Shown here: piece by piece, positions 35,425 to 46,887 of the stretch
How positions within the stretch are numbered: position 1 is the stretch's first letter
Layout: every line of letters starts with the position of its first letter
Source: Chytridium lagenaria
Lineage: Eukaryota; Chytridiomycota; Chytridiomycetes; Chytridiales; Chytridiaceae
Length of the DNA: 64,000 nucleotides
NCBI GenBank assembly: GCA_025449115.1
Contig: JAHLKC010000152.1
Location: 1 to 64,000 of the forward strand
Reading direction: 5' to 3'
Notes under the pieces: model-generated
Database searches by the model: none
What the model saw: the letters and a program-made list of their open reading frames with translations, nothing else
Told to the model about the DNA's origin: nothing
Made by a program: the position numbers and the translations under genes

Positions 35425-36969
35425 TTCATCAATCCTTCAAAACATACATAAATAATCAACCCGTGACAATGGTTCAGTTCATCTCGGTATCCAAACATCA
35501 GAGCAACGCGCAATTAACGGCGTTGGAATCAGCATCATCAATACTATGACGGCCTATATTTCACTTTTATGTGATGACGCCTTTTTCTCTAACAAAATCT
35601 CTTCCCGAAGCAGCCGCTGACGTCCTCACCTTGCTTCGTTTGAAGGGGTTCTGTTGGAATCCATACTGAAAAGGCCTCGGACGGAGACGTGGCTAAACCG
35701 ATAGCTACTGTACTTCAAGTGCTGATCACTTGAGGAGTCTGTAGAAGTAGTACTTTAGGAAGGAGAGACGTGTTGATGGGGAATATACGAGTCAGAACGT
35801 GTCAGGAATATGTGTCTGAAGGTTCTGGACATCCCACCACCTGCAAGATCACTCACCCCTGTGTAAGGCTTCCCTTATCCCTATTTGTACGAATCCATTG
35901 GACATATAAATACATTAAAGCCATCATCCTTCGAACATATTGCAGTCAAGCACTGATTAAGTCACAATGTCAAAGAACAAAGCACTACGTTTGCAAGCAA
36001 GTTAAGATTGAGATCCTCAAGGCCATCGAGAAGTGGCCAAGGTTTCTGTTAAACTACAAAGAAAATAAACTAGTATAGAAGATTAACACGGCGAGCATGA
36101 ATTGCTCTCAGGCTGGAGGCAGCTTCTATCAGCTGTCTAGTTCGATTGTTACGTGTAAAGCTTAAAGTTCAATAAAGGGTTGATAGAATATATCCGAAAA
36201 AGGATTGCCTTTACCTCAGTGGGAACATGCTCCCTTTTATACACCTCAGTGGTGTTTCCACATCTTCCCCTCCACCCATCTTTTCCTTATGCACTCATCC
36301 CAGCCCTTTCCCTTATCGTTCTATCCACCCTTCTGTTCTCCCCACTTCCGCGCGCTCTGCCGAGACTAGTTACTACATGCAATACCTTGGCAGACTCCAT
36401 TAAACAATCCTCTAAACATGGGGGCACTAGGAGAGCTTTAAAAACGTCGAGATGGGAAAGGAACAAAACGGGAACAATAAGATTGTAACAACAGCACGAC
36501 TTATTATATTTGAATTGATTATGCCTCTTGGTGAGGTTATTTCATAATCTCACATGATCTGGTTCTGATCCCCCATTTTTTGGTTTAACTTATTGCTCGG
36601 CCGGTATATTCCCAGCATTCTCTCCATCACACTTAATTTCAACTACAACACTTAATTTCAACTCTGCACTAATTAGCATCTCCACATTCCCATCCGCATC
36701 TGTCGTAAAATCGGGTAATTTACACTGTTTTTATCACCCATCCTCTTCAAAAACACTGTCCTGATGAAAGGTGTCCTGATTTCTATGGCTGGAGCAAGCC
36801 TTGTGCTGGTGCGTTTACGATTGCTCCCTCTCAATTTCAGCTCTGGCTCCCAAGCGCTTCTTTCACCTTCTTTGACTGTAAGTCCTTCTCGCACCTTTAT
36901 TTGGGTGAAGAAAGCTGGAAACTTGATGCTGTTCATTTTGTGGTACATAGTGAAAATAGATTAGTTTTG
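35425..36969. other. Intergenic region, no gene recognised
   Basis: About 1.5 kb between the divergent ankyrin and PER1 genes. Open frames (35770-36078 and 36180-36488) have atypical composition and no family resemblance. Duplicated phrases such as cacttaatttcaact (36629 and 36649) are local. Confidence 0.35.
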
Positions 36970-37915
36970 ATGTTGTTTCTTCCATGGATCGTGTTTGCGT
37001 TGATGGTGTCGTGGTCACATACCGCGGTGGCCTCATCAGGCGATCGTCAATCTCTCTACATCAACTGCGTCTCTAAATGCCAATCGGCTGAATGCCATCG
37101 AGAGACACCTAAACCGCTGCCTCTCATTTTGCGGATGACGTTTTGGGATTGCCCTCAAGACTGCAAATACCGCTGCATGCACCAAGTGACCGCTATTAAT
37201 GTAGCTTCTGGCGAAAGAATTCATCAGTTCCATGGCAAATGGCCTTTCGTTAGAATCCTCGGAATGCAAGAGCCTGCATCAGTTCTTTTTTCCATTTTCA
37301 ATGGAGTGGCGCACTACTATGGTTACAAACGTTTGGCCAGACAAGTTCCAAGAACGTCAAAGTTCAGAAAGTATTATTTGATCAACGCCCTCCTTGCCGT
37401 GAATGGGTGGGTTTGGTCTGTCATCTTTCACACAAGAGATTTCAATTGGACTGAAAAGATGGATTACTTCACCGCCCTCGCATCTATCACGTTCGCGTGT
37501 TTCGTTGCCGTTCTAAAGACCACTGGCTCTGTTGATAAGCCCAGAATGCGGGCCATTATAGCAGCTTGTTTTGGGATCTTTTCATTTGCCATATCACGTC
37601 CTCAGCTTTTGGCCTTTTGACTATACCTACAACATGATCGCCGGAGTAACGCTGGGCCTCGCTGGAAATGTCATTGGACATCTTATGCCATTTACCATAT
37701 GAAGCAACGGCCTTATGGCTGGAAAATTATTTTAACGGTGATTTCGATATCCTTGGCCATGTTGTTTGAGGTGCTTGATTTTCCTCCAATATGGTGGACT
37801 TTTGATGCACACTCACTTTGGCATGGGCTACTGGCCATTGATTTACTTTTACCATGGGTTCTTTATTGACGATGCCACTTATGAAGTTTATGATAAAGGT
37901 CATAGACTTCTCTAA
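36970..37915 (+). CDS. PER1: PER1/PGAP3-family GPI-anchor remodelling protein
   Basis: PER1 acts in the ER/Golgi lumen on GPI-anchor lipids (phospholipase A2-like step) before export of GPI proteins. ATG 36970 gives a signal peptide (MLFLPWIVFALMVSWS), then SSGDR and the Cys-rich lumenal segment (CVSKCQSAEC; LRMTFWDCPQDCKYRCMHQV) that defines the family, the signature QFHGKWPFVRILGMQEPASV, and multiple TM helices. The conserved DYTYNM, IWWTFDAHSLWHG and final DDATYEVYDKGHRLL are present but in three frames. An extra T in 37579-37582, a missing T at about 37674-37677 and an extra T in 37847-37850 separate them. With those allowed for, the protein is about 314 aa with no introns, normal for the family. 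Its 3' end is 66 bp from the convergent cyclophilin gene. Confidence 0.9.
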
Positions 37916-37981
37916 TACACACAAACTCTCTGAAGTATAAACACGCTGATGCGTGGGCTTAAGCTCTATTTATTTCCCTAT

Positions 37982-38980
37982 TTACATCTCTCCACATTCT
38001 GTTATCATGACCGGAATCTATACGTATTAGTAGATGACAGCAATAGCTTTACCTTTGGCTTGTTATTCGGTCCTGTCGGTACGTTTTCTATTTTACGCAG
38101 TGTGAGCAAACCATCCACAAGTCGACCTACGGTATTAGTTGACATTGTTTCAAACGAAAACCAACCAAACACAACATGCTTCCCGTCCAAGAAATCTGCT
38201 TTTGCGCATGTGATGAAGAACTAAAACTTGTTATCAGCAGTAGTCAAAGGCTTTTCGTTCTCTTACTTGACAGCCATTTGTATGTGGTCCACTATTTGCC
38301 TTTTGATTGCATTAGTAAGTTGAGAATTGCAAGTTCTCACCATTGACAGTAAACCAGGCGAACTATGTTTCAACTGAAAACTCTCATCTTCAAACTTGTC
38401 GCCATAAATACTCATGCATCCAGTTCCATCACCCTAATCTTCTGTTAAATAATGGATTAGAGGAAGCGTCCACCTTAAGAAAGTCTCCTCCTTGGACCAT
38501 AAAGTCTTGCATCTTCGTTAAAACAAAAGCCGAAAAAATCGTTACGGCTACCTTTAATTATTCTAATGACGTTATAAGATGGTAAACATAACTGATATAC
38601 CTGTGAAATTGACAGTTCTTGAATCCTTGGGGAACGTTGTTACGTCTAATCAGTTTAATTAAAGCATCGCGGAGTTTAGCTGAACCTATATTCTCCAGTG
38701 CAGAGCTGCCTAAAGTTTTCTGCAGTTCGCGGAACAACATCTTTGAAGAGCTCCATTTTCATTCTCCCGACTTTGCATGATTAGTTGCAACATTCTACTC
38801 GATGATTTTACCTGGCTGACCGCCTGCGAATGAACCCAAGGGGAATAAGCTTGTTTCAACATCATTCCTCCCATGCATTGTGCTTACCAATGGAGATATC
38901 AAAAAACACCTTGCATCGCCCGTTAGCTCCAAACTACGCACTTGCCAAAGTCAACTCACAATTGGGTTCTCCTTGCTCAT
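37982..38980 (-). CDS. ppiH: Cyclophilin H-type peptidyl-prolyl isomerase (U4/U6 snRNP associated)
   Basis: Peptidyl-prolyl cis-trans isomerase; the human homologue binds the U4/U6.U5 tri-snRNP. Ten short exons on the minus strand: MSKENPI (38980-38960), VFFDISIG (38909-38888), a 12-nt exon GGQP (38823-38812), [20 protein letters not shown] (38770-38686), [15 protein letters not shown] (38645-38601), FMVQGGDFL, then [67 protein letters not shown] and a last exon ending ITECGEM (stop 37982-37984). The phrase [15 protein letters not shown] is diagnostic of the H subtype rather than cyclophilin A. Catalytic Arg (FHR), QGGDF and the FFI motif are intact. The junction before FMVQGGDF is one base off. 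Confidence 0.92.
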
Positions 38981-39129
38981 GTCCGTTCTTCACAGATTTG
39001 TGTGACTGTAAATGCACTTGGGAAGGAATGTCTCTACTCGAAGAAATAGAGAACCCGCAGGAGAGAGGGCTCGCTAGAGGCCATGACAATGTTTGGGGAA
39101 AGCGTTTGGATTCTCTTCTAAATGCTTAG
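38981..39129. promoter_or_regulatory. Shared divergent promoter region, cyclophilin H / VPS18
   Basis: Only 149 bp separate the start codons of the minus-strand cyclophilin H gene and the plus-strand VPS18 gene, so both promoters must lie in or near this interval. No TATA box or specific binding motif is obvious. Confidence 0.5.
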
Positions 39130-42100
39130 ATGAATTTATCTGATTCAAGCGTTCCTATATTTGCATTGGACCGCGTCCAGTTTTCCTTCCCGGGTACCCT
39201 CTTGGCCTTGGAAGTATCCAACAACTGGCTAAGCATGGCGCTGGAAACGCCAACAGTGTCAAAGGACGGGAGCCGGCTTCAAAAGATGCTATGGATTGAC
39301 TTGGGCCAGACTGCTCAGATTGATGGTGGGAACTTTCTAAGTCGATAGAAAATAACAGGGCAGAGGTCGACTTTATTCCCCGTCTCAAACAGGATCGGAT
39401 ACGGAGGATATTTCTGGACCCAACCGCCAAACATCTTATCATTTCAACGCATTCTGGGGATAACTATTATCTCTTTAAGAGATGGAAAAAGCCCAAACAT
39501 CTTACCAAGTTTAGGGTATCTGTCACAACGCTTTAGTCGAATCTCGATTCCATATTGACTTCGCTTTTCTGTTGAATTTGACAGGGTGTAATCATTGAGT
39601 CGATAGCATGGGGCAAGCCAAGGAGTCCTGATTCCACTGGAGTTCTTTTAATAGGTTCGAGACAAGGTATGACAGTATATATATACTATTTGTTGTTGAT
39701 TTCAACCCAAGGCCATGTTTACGAGGCTGAGTTACAGCCGACAGACGATTTCTTCAAGAAGGAAGAAAAAGTATTTCAAACAGGTCTTGTCGCATTTGCA
39801 ATTGTTTTTTGAACTCATAGCTATTAAGATATATACCCTTTCCGATGTTGCTATGCCGATAACTGGTATACGTTATGAGAATACATCAGAAGTAGGAAAC
39901 CGCTACATGATATACATGGCAACTCCGGAGCGGCTTTATACATTTTCTGGAGTTTGGTCGGATATGAGTGGGGATTCCAGTTTTTTCGAAGATGTTTTCA
40001 GAGGGCTTGATCAAAATCCAAGTAGAAGCTTTGTGATTTCTGTTTACTTATTATTATTTTTTTAGATTATCAAGAAATTCCTGGAAGGGGACAAGGTGCT
40101 GGGCAGTTGCAATTTTGGAGTCTTCCCACAGAGGAAATGTACAATTCTCCGGAGAAGTATGCATGGCTCACAGGTACTTTACTCCTCTTCCGCATCCTCT
40201 GATCTGCTTTCAAAGGTTCTGGAATATACCATAGCGCCATCAGTGTTGACGGACGGCCCCAAACCAAGTACAGTGACTTTAATCCGAAAATGTTACCGTA
40301 AATATCTACAGTTTACTTCATATCTTTAATTAAGTCCATCAGATATCCTTCAACGCCTTATGACTCTGAAGGCACCGATGATTCACCGATATCATTGGCG
40401 CTTTCTTCGTTCCATTTCGTCTTGCTTTACAAAAATTGTATTAAAGCAGTATGTGAGCTAAACGGGGAGTTAGTGTACGAAGAGACAATACCTCTGGTAA
40501 TTATGATTGTTATTTTATAGGGCTAATTTTCAGGAACGAGATGAGTACATTATGGGAGTCACTATGGATCCCATCAAGGGAACTTTCTGGGTCTACACCA
40601 ATTTGGTACTGTACGAGCTATTGATAACGGAAGAGGATCGCGACGTATGGAAGCTGTATTTAAAAAACTTAAAGTTTGATGCGGCTCTTGCTTACGTCAA
40701 GGTGAGTTATCTTTCATAATTTTTCTTACCAGAAAAGGATGTTAATCAAAGGGACGCCGTGATTACCTCACAAGCAGAGCATTATTTCTCCCAAAAGAAT
40801 TTCGATCTTGCGCCCAATTTTTCGCTCAATCCAAGTCAAAATCGTTTGAAGAAATTGCTTTGAAGTTCATTGATGCTGGAAAGATGGATGCCTTGAAAAC
40901 ATTTTTGCTTAAGAAGCTTGAAAAGACAAAAAAGCAGGTTTGTTTGATTTTGTGGTTTGAATTAATTTCCAAAGGACGTTACGCAATCAGTCATGCTCTG
41001 CAGCTGGCTAACCGAAATATACATTACGGAATTGAACTCAATTCTTCTTAATAAGTCTTCCTCTTCGCGGGACGCGACGGGACGTGGTTCGGAGCCAAAA
41101 GAAATGAAAGCAGCTGTTGCTGATCAGCAGACACCGAGTGAAGGCTTCCATTCGTTTCTTAAGACATACAAGGTAGCTTACAATTACTCAACCAGCTAAT
41201 GCGCTTAGGATCGTTTGGATTCAAAGGTCATTTACTATCTCTTGGAAAGTCACAGCCGCATTGATGACCTGCTGTTCTTTGCGGAATGCGTTGGAGACTA
41301 CGAAAGAGTAATCACCCACTGGATCACGGAAAAAAGATGGGACAAGGCCATCGAGTTTTTGAGTAAACAGGTTTGTTTCTAAAGTTGCACAGGAAGTGTA
41401 TTGATTTCGAAAGAACAATGTTGAGCTGCATTACAAATTCGCAGGAGTGCTATTTGAGAACTCTCCTGGGGAAGCCGTGAATTTGTGGATAAAACAGGCG
41501 GGCCTCAATTCAAGAAGATTATTACCGGCTCTACTTGAGGCTGAACATGCTGGAAGCACAAAATCATTGGTACCGGCTTTATTTAACATCATTTTAATCT
41601 TTTGTGGTAGGATCACGCAATTCGATACTTAAGTTTTGTTACGAAGAAATTAAACGTGGACGATCCAGCTGTTCACAACTACTTGCTCTCTCTATATGTT
41701 TTGCAAGCTAGGGCCGATGAAGAAGAAAAGTTGTTGAATTTTTACATTCTCAGGTACCATATCATTTGCAGATTTTTTTTATCTAACTTCTGGAATCAGC
41801 AAGATAATGTTCACTTCGATCTCCAATATGCCTTGCGCTTGTGCAGCAGAGAAAATCTTACTCAGGCTTGCATTACCATTTATTCTCTAATGGGACTGTA
41901 TGAGCAAGCAGTCAGTCTTGCGCTTAAGGTTTGCTCTTATTGGCTTAAATCTCTCATAAAACTTACTTTGTGAAGCATAAAGATCTTGAGCTTGCGCGCA
42001 TCAATGCAGATAAGCCGCGGGATGATGATAATCTTCGGAAGAAGTTGTGGCTTCTAATAGCGCAGTATGTTATAGAGGAGAAGCGTGATATCAAACAGTA

Positions 42101-42939
42101 ATGAAATTGCTTATGTCTCTCGCAATTAATTATTTTTTCAGAGCTATGAACTACTTAAAGCACTGCGAACTCCTCAAGATAGAAGACATTCTTCCCTGCT
42201 TCCCCGATTTCGTTTTAATAGACGATTTCAAGGAGGAATTATGCCAAGCATTAGAGGAGTACAATCGTCATATCGATAGGTTGAAAGTGGAGATGGATGA
42301 AGCTACTGGAAGCGCGGAGAGTATAAGACAGGATGTGAAAGAGCTAAAGTCGAGGTATTTTTCTTTAAGTTTTTCGCGAAAGCCATATTACTCTCGGCAT
42401 TAACTAAATAACGGATATCTAGATATGCGACAATATCCGTTTCAGAGGAATGCTTTATTTGCCAAAAACCTTTGCTGACGCGGCAATTCTACATTTTTCC
42501 TTGCCAGCATGTTTTCCACCAGAACTGCTTAATGAACGAGGTCGGTGTTGGTTTGTCAATACCTTCTAATTGTAGAAATAGGTTGTAAAGAATGTTAGTT
42601 CCGCCAGAGGAAAACGTATCTTGGATCTTCACGACAAAATTCAAGGGATGCCTAGCTCCGAGAAAGCTACATTGGAAAGCCGACAAAAGCTATTGTCCAA
42701 AACAGTTCAAGATCAACTTAAGGTGCCTAAAGATCCGCGCTTTTTAATAACGGTTCCCGTTAGGATGATTTAGATGACTTGATCGCAAGCGATTGCATCT
42801 TTTGCGGTGATATGATGATTCGATCGATAAGCAGACCTATGCAAGGTAATTTTTCTTGTTTATTATTGCCTGCGCCTTATGAATGTTGATTGACGTACAT
42901 ATCGGATGCATTTTAGATGACGACAAGTTTCCACTTTGA
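39130..42939 (+). CDS. VPS18: Vacuolar sorting protein 18 (HOPS/CORVET core, RING-CH)
   Basis: Subunit shared by HOPS and CORVET tethering complexes at endosomes and vacuole. ATG 39130. At least 13 exons with short introns. Recognisable parts: N-terminal beta-propeller (DRIRRIFLDPTAKHLIISTH, GDNYYLFKRW, then GVLLIGSRQGHVYEAELQP, PITGIRYENTSE, YAWLTG and GIYHSAISVDGRPQTKYSDF); an alpha-solenoid (TSQAEHYFSQKNFDLA, ALKFIDAGKMDALKTFLLKK, WLTEIYITELNS, NNVELHYKFAGVLFENSPGE, the clathrin-like repeat region, MNYLKHCELLKIEDILPCFP); a coiled coil (about 42250-42360); and a C-terminal RING with EECFICQKPL, FPCQHVFHQNC and DCIFCGDMMIRSISRP. Stop at 42937-42939. Small indels interrupt the frame, for example near 39345 and 40820. 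Confidence 0.92.
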
Positions 42940-43736
42940 TGCTGACCGATTTACGTAAACATTTTTCGCATAATCTATAATGTCACATGCAAAGAGAGGC
43001 ACTTCCACGCCTTCCCGGTACCGCAACTTTTATGCTATTTTAAAAATTATAATGGCAGTTATCTACTCATACAGCGATCTCACTACGAATTTCTTTGAAT
43101 GCAAATAGAACCATGAAATATTAATTTTTTGCAACGGTTGTGAAGAAGTATCTGCGTACTGCCTCTTTTTATATGCAGCGAGTCCAATTTAAATTGAATT
43201 TATAGCCTTGAAAACGGAATTTTTTTTTTTTTTTTTTTTGCCTTGCTTTTTTTCAAGAATGGGTTTGACCATTTTTTCAATCTTTTTCAGAACTTTCCTT
43301 TATCTTGAATGAAATATCTTCTATTCTCGGTCTCTAAATTTATTTTTTTTGAGCTGTTCTTCTCGTTTGCCCACTTTTTCAGCTAAATGGTTTATATTCC
43401 TTTTTACCTTTTTTTTTTTTTTTTTAAAAAAACAAAAAAAATGATTTACATCCGAAAAGTGTTTGACTTGTGTGTTGACCAACTCTACGTTCATGATATT
43501 TGTTTCTGAAGTTCAATGGTCCTCGCGTTTAGAGTCCTTGCTTCTCAACACCACCCAACTCCACCTTGAACCACAAAAAAACCTAAAACCAAACCTACTA
43601 CAACCCGTGAACAAATAAAATTTATATCCGTCATAAACCCACAACCCCCAAAACAAGAAAGGTAACCTTTAATAATTACATGTATACGCATAAAAACAAA
43701 TTAAAAAAAAGAGAACGATTACTCGGAAAGCGCTAT
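42940..43736. other. AT-rich convergent intergenic region
   Basis: Between the 3' ends of VPS18 (+) and holocytochrome-c synthase (-). Contains a run of about 22 T at 43218-43240, a run of about 19 T at 43409-43426 followed by A-runs, and no ORF with coding character. Confidence 0.4.
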
Positions 43737-44666
43737 TCAAAACAAGCCTGAGCCCGTCTTCCAAAACTTTCGTATTCTGTCCGTGATACCGTCAAACGAT
43801 AGGGCGGGCCTCACGTCAAGGTACATGGATGCGGGTGCCCCATTGGCGTCGGGTGCTCCAGCGTAAAAATCAATTACATAGCGAACGGAGGTTCCGCATC
43901 GATCAATGGTCCAGTCATGTCGGTCGAAAGGAAGGGTGTATCTATACCGCTTAATGTTAGATGGGATGAACAGTAAAAAACAAAAAAAAGCAAATGAAAC
44001 GAGAAACAGAAGACACACCCTAATAAATTCATGATTCTTGCTTTGGGTGTGTATGTTCTTGGTTTTCCTTCAAACTTCAATAGTTTTGGTGTAGCGCATG
44101 TTCTGTTTTGTTTGAGTTTTTGTTTGCGTAAGTTACGGGGAAACCACTTTTAACACGCTCACGTTTCGTGTAAGTTCTCCCATTCCAAGATTTTCTTCCA
44201 GCACTGCTCATTCACTGCGTTATGAATCGGAACCACAACCCCCATATCACGTTCATGTGGTGACCAATTCTTCCTCTTCATCGCCTACGAAAAAAAGACA
44301 ACAAAAAACAACCAAAAAAAGGGACATCTTAACACGTCGTTCTCCGCCATCAAAAAGACGCTCACATTATAAAACATCTACAAAGGAAAAATGTTAAATA
44401 TGGTAAAAATGAATCCCAGAAGGGCATTCGAACCTGTTCGGAAGGGTAGATCCAATTCTTCCCGTCAAACTTGCCCCCATCGGAATAGTGCTGACCTCCC
44501 TCTCCTTTGACAGAGGCATCCGCTGTCCAGGCGCTGGCTGCTGATTCGGCGCAGGCATGTTATTCAGCGAGCTAACGACATCCGGATCATTATCAGCAGA
44601 GTAAGGGCAAGACTCGACGTCAAACGGCACAGGCGGGTGTCCCTCAGGAAGCTTTGACTTGTCCAT
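43737..44666 (-). CDS. CYC3: Holocytochrome-c synthase (cytochrome c heme lyase)
   Basis: Mitochondrial intermembrane-space enzyme that attaches heme to cytochrome c. Start at 44666 ([20 protein letters not shown]). The N-terminal part has a CP heme-contact motif (SCPYS), [20 protein letters not shown] and REVSTIPMG. Then WIYPSEQ, a 12-nt exon MFYN (44377-44366), [20 protein letters not shown] with [16 protein letters not shown] (44284-44163), [20 protein letters not shown] (44102-44019) and the C-terminal [16 protein letters not shown] and [11 protein letters not shown] with [10 protein letters not shown]. These match the family throughout. A missing C in the + strand run 44474-44478 shifts frame before WIYPSEQ, and the last exon junction (about 44019/43960) is also one or two bases off. 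Divergent from uL30m with 62 bp between starts. Confidence 0.92.
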
Positions 44667-44728
44667 GCTGAAATTATCAGACAAAAAATCAAACAGAAAA
44701 ACTGCAAAAAAACTGAAAAAAGATCGCA
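44667..44728. promoter_or_regulatory. 62-bp shared promoter/5' leader of two mitochondrial genes
   Basis: The start codons of holocytochrome-c synthase (-) and mitochondrial uL30 (+) are only 62 bp apart, with A/T-rich DNA between them. The two genes must share most promoter sequence, and transcript 5' ends may overlap. Confidence 0.5.
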
Positions 44729-45364
44729 ATGTACGCTAGTGGACGGCGATGGTTCTCTGCTACAAGCAGAGCGGCGTTTCCTCGGCATCCTCGATTTGAT
44801 GGACCTGTCATTGCAACCCCTTCCCCCATAAAGCCTGAACTGCTTCAAGCCATCAAGCTTCAGAAAACCCCATCAGCACCCCCAACCAAGATTGTTGTAC
44901 CTCCATCCACCCCAACCGGCAAAAGGTCAAGCAAAGGGCCAGCGTTCGGCACCAAACCTCAACCTCCCAAACAAAAACGTCACATCAGCAATGTCGAAAC
45001 CGCCGTTCCCCTTCCCACTACCTTCCCCGACCCCAAAATGACCATCCACGCATTCCGCAAATCATTTCAAAGAAACCACGACCCACTCCCCGTATCTGCT
45101 CAGAACCCGTTTCCTTACAAGTACTACCAGATCACCCTTCGTCGTGGATTCTTTGGTTTGACCAAGAAGGTGCGGCTGCATTTGAAGTCGCTGGGATTTC
45201 ATGGACGTCATGAGGTTGTGTGGAAACCAGTGTCGGAGAAGGAGGCGGGAAATATTTTAAAGGTCAAAGAGCTTGTGGATGTCAAGTTGGTGAATGAGAT
45301 TCCGGGGAAGATTGAGACGCCTGCGGGGTATAGCAAGGTCGCGTCGGCAATTCTTTCACTGTAG
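44729..45364 (+). CDS. mrpl33: Mitochondrial large-subunit ribosomal protein uL30m
   Basis: Intron-less 211-codon ORF from ATG 44729. The N-terminus MYASGRRWFSATSRAAFPRH is basic, Ser/Arg-rich and lacks acids, as in mitochondrial targeting peptides. A Pro-rich linker follows. The C-terminal half carries the bacterial L30/uL30 fold: YKYYQITLRRGFFGLTKKVR, LHLKSLGFHGRHEVVWKPVS, ILKVKELVDVKLVNE. The protein is longer than bacterial L30 (about 60 aa) because of the N-terminal extension, as seen in fungal mitochondrial versions. The frame is intact. Confidence 0.88.
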   Translation: MYASGRRWFSATSRAAFPRHPRFDGPVIATPSPIKPELLQAIKLQKTPSAPPTKIVVPPSTPTGKRSSKGPAFGTKPQPPKQKRHISNVETAVPLPTTFPDPKMTIHAFRKSFQRNHDPLPVSAQNPFPYKYYQITLRRGFFGLTKKVRLHLKSLGFHGRHEVVWKPVSEKEAGNILKVKELVDVKLVNEIPGKIETPAGYSKVASAILSL

Positions 45365-46887
45365 AAGCAAGCATACGAGGCGATGGGTATAAATATGAGA
45401 GCACGCACTCGCTGGTAGACAGGCGAATGATTATCACGTATGAATAAATAAATACATCCAGATGAATTCATCTCATCGTAGTATGTTGTTAAATTACTTT
45501 CATGAACATTAAAATCTGTTCTCATAAATGCGAATAGTTGCATCAAAATCTATTCTCATAACTGCCAAAAAACATATGCTCTAATAATTATATAGCTATC
45601 TGTTTTCAGAATTTACTGCCTGTATATCTATTGGCAACCGCTGCCGACTCAGCAAAAAGTTGAAAATCATCCTCGTCTTTGCCTCAAAGTCAAAAGCATC
45701 TACTGGATATCGCTAGGATAGCCATCACAGTTCAAGTTGCAACTATTAATAAAAAGGCGTGACGGGTTAAGAATATGACAGTGTCTTCATTGGTAACCAC
45801 TCGCTTCAGGTCGTGCTTTTCTGAAGAAAACCCCGCAAAACCGCATTCTTCCAGAAGTGCCTACTCATATACCCATTTTCCCATCGTATTCCATCGTAAA
45901 CCATGTTATAGCTTATATTGATGCCGCCTGACGACTTCATCTGATTCTACCCCATCAGTTCCGTCAGATGAGCTAAAACCGGACCGGTGAATGTTAATGA
46001 TACTGCGACGTTAGCATTGGCTATCCTTCCAACATCTCTATCATAACCTTGACTACAGTCGCAGAGGACAACAGCCGGTTCAGGCATTCGACTTTCTGGC
46101 ACCTTTGTATCATTTCCATCCATCTTTATTCTTACTCGTAGTATTTATTAAACCTCAACATATCTTTCTTTAACTTGTCAGGCTTAGAAATTGTACAACT
46201 TCGGATATTTCACTTTCTGTCATGTCCAGGATCCCATTTTTAGCCTATATTCACATCGTCACCGAACGTCCACCCGTGCACACAATAATCAAACTCGTAA
46301 ATTGGCCTCGAATCTTGCTTCTCCTCAAATGTTAATTTCTAGGTGCTGTCATAGAAACTAAAATGTCAAATAGTGCGGCTTTTCTATCGGAAAGTAGTAA
46401 GGGTGTAAGGTATTGCTACACCGCGAGGAAAGAGTCCATCCTATATATATTACGGGCATGGTGGGTTTAGGGTGTCCATTAACGTGCTTTTCATCACCAA
46501 CAAAATCAATCTTTGCAATGGATAGCTTGGGTTTGAAGCGAAAGCGTTAGCAGTTTCACTAAAGGATGTATTTAGTCTATTCACGATGATTTGTAAGCCT
46601 TACGGATAGACGAAATTACATATTAATCCAAGTAGCAAGTGGGTCCATATAAAAGGTGCTGCAACAACACCGCATGAGTTAGGAAGACTCAAGCATTTTT
46701 TTGTAGATTATGTTAAACAACTTTTATCAAAAGCGATTGCCAGCAAAAAAAAAAAAGATTCTATTTTTTTCTATATGGATTGGGATCTCTATCAACATGC
46801 AGAGACATCTTGAGATTTATAAAGTCGGAGACAAAAAAAAAAGAGGAAAAGAAGAAGACATAACGACATCAAAGAGAAACCGTCCTC
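45365..46887. other. Convergent intergenic region, no gene recognised
   Basis: About 1.5 kb between the 3' ends of uL30m (+) and the CAP protein (-). AT-rich; short ORFs such as 46710-46982 (Lys-rich) overlap the real CAP gene on the other strand. No RNA gene was recognised. Confidence 0.35.
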
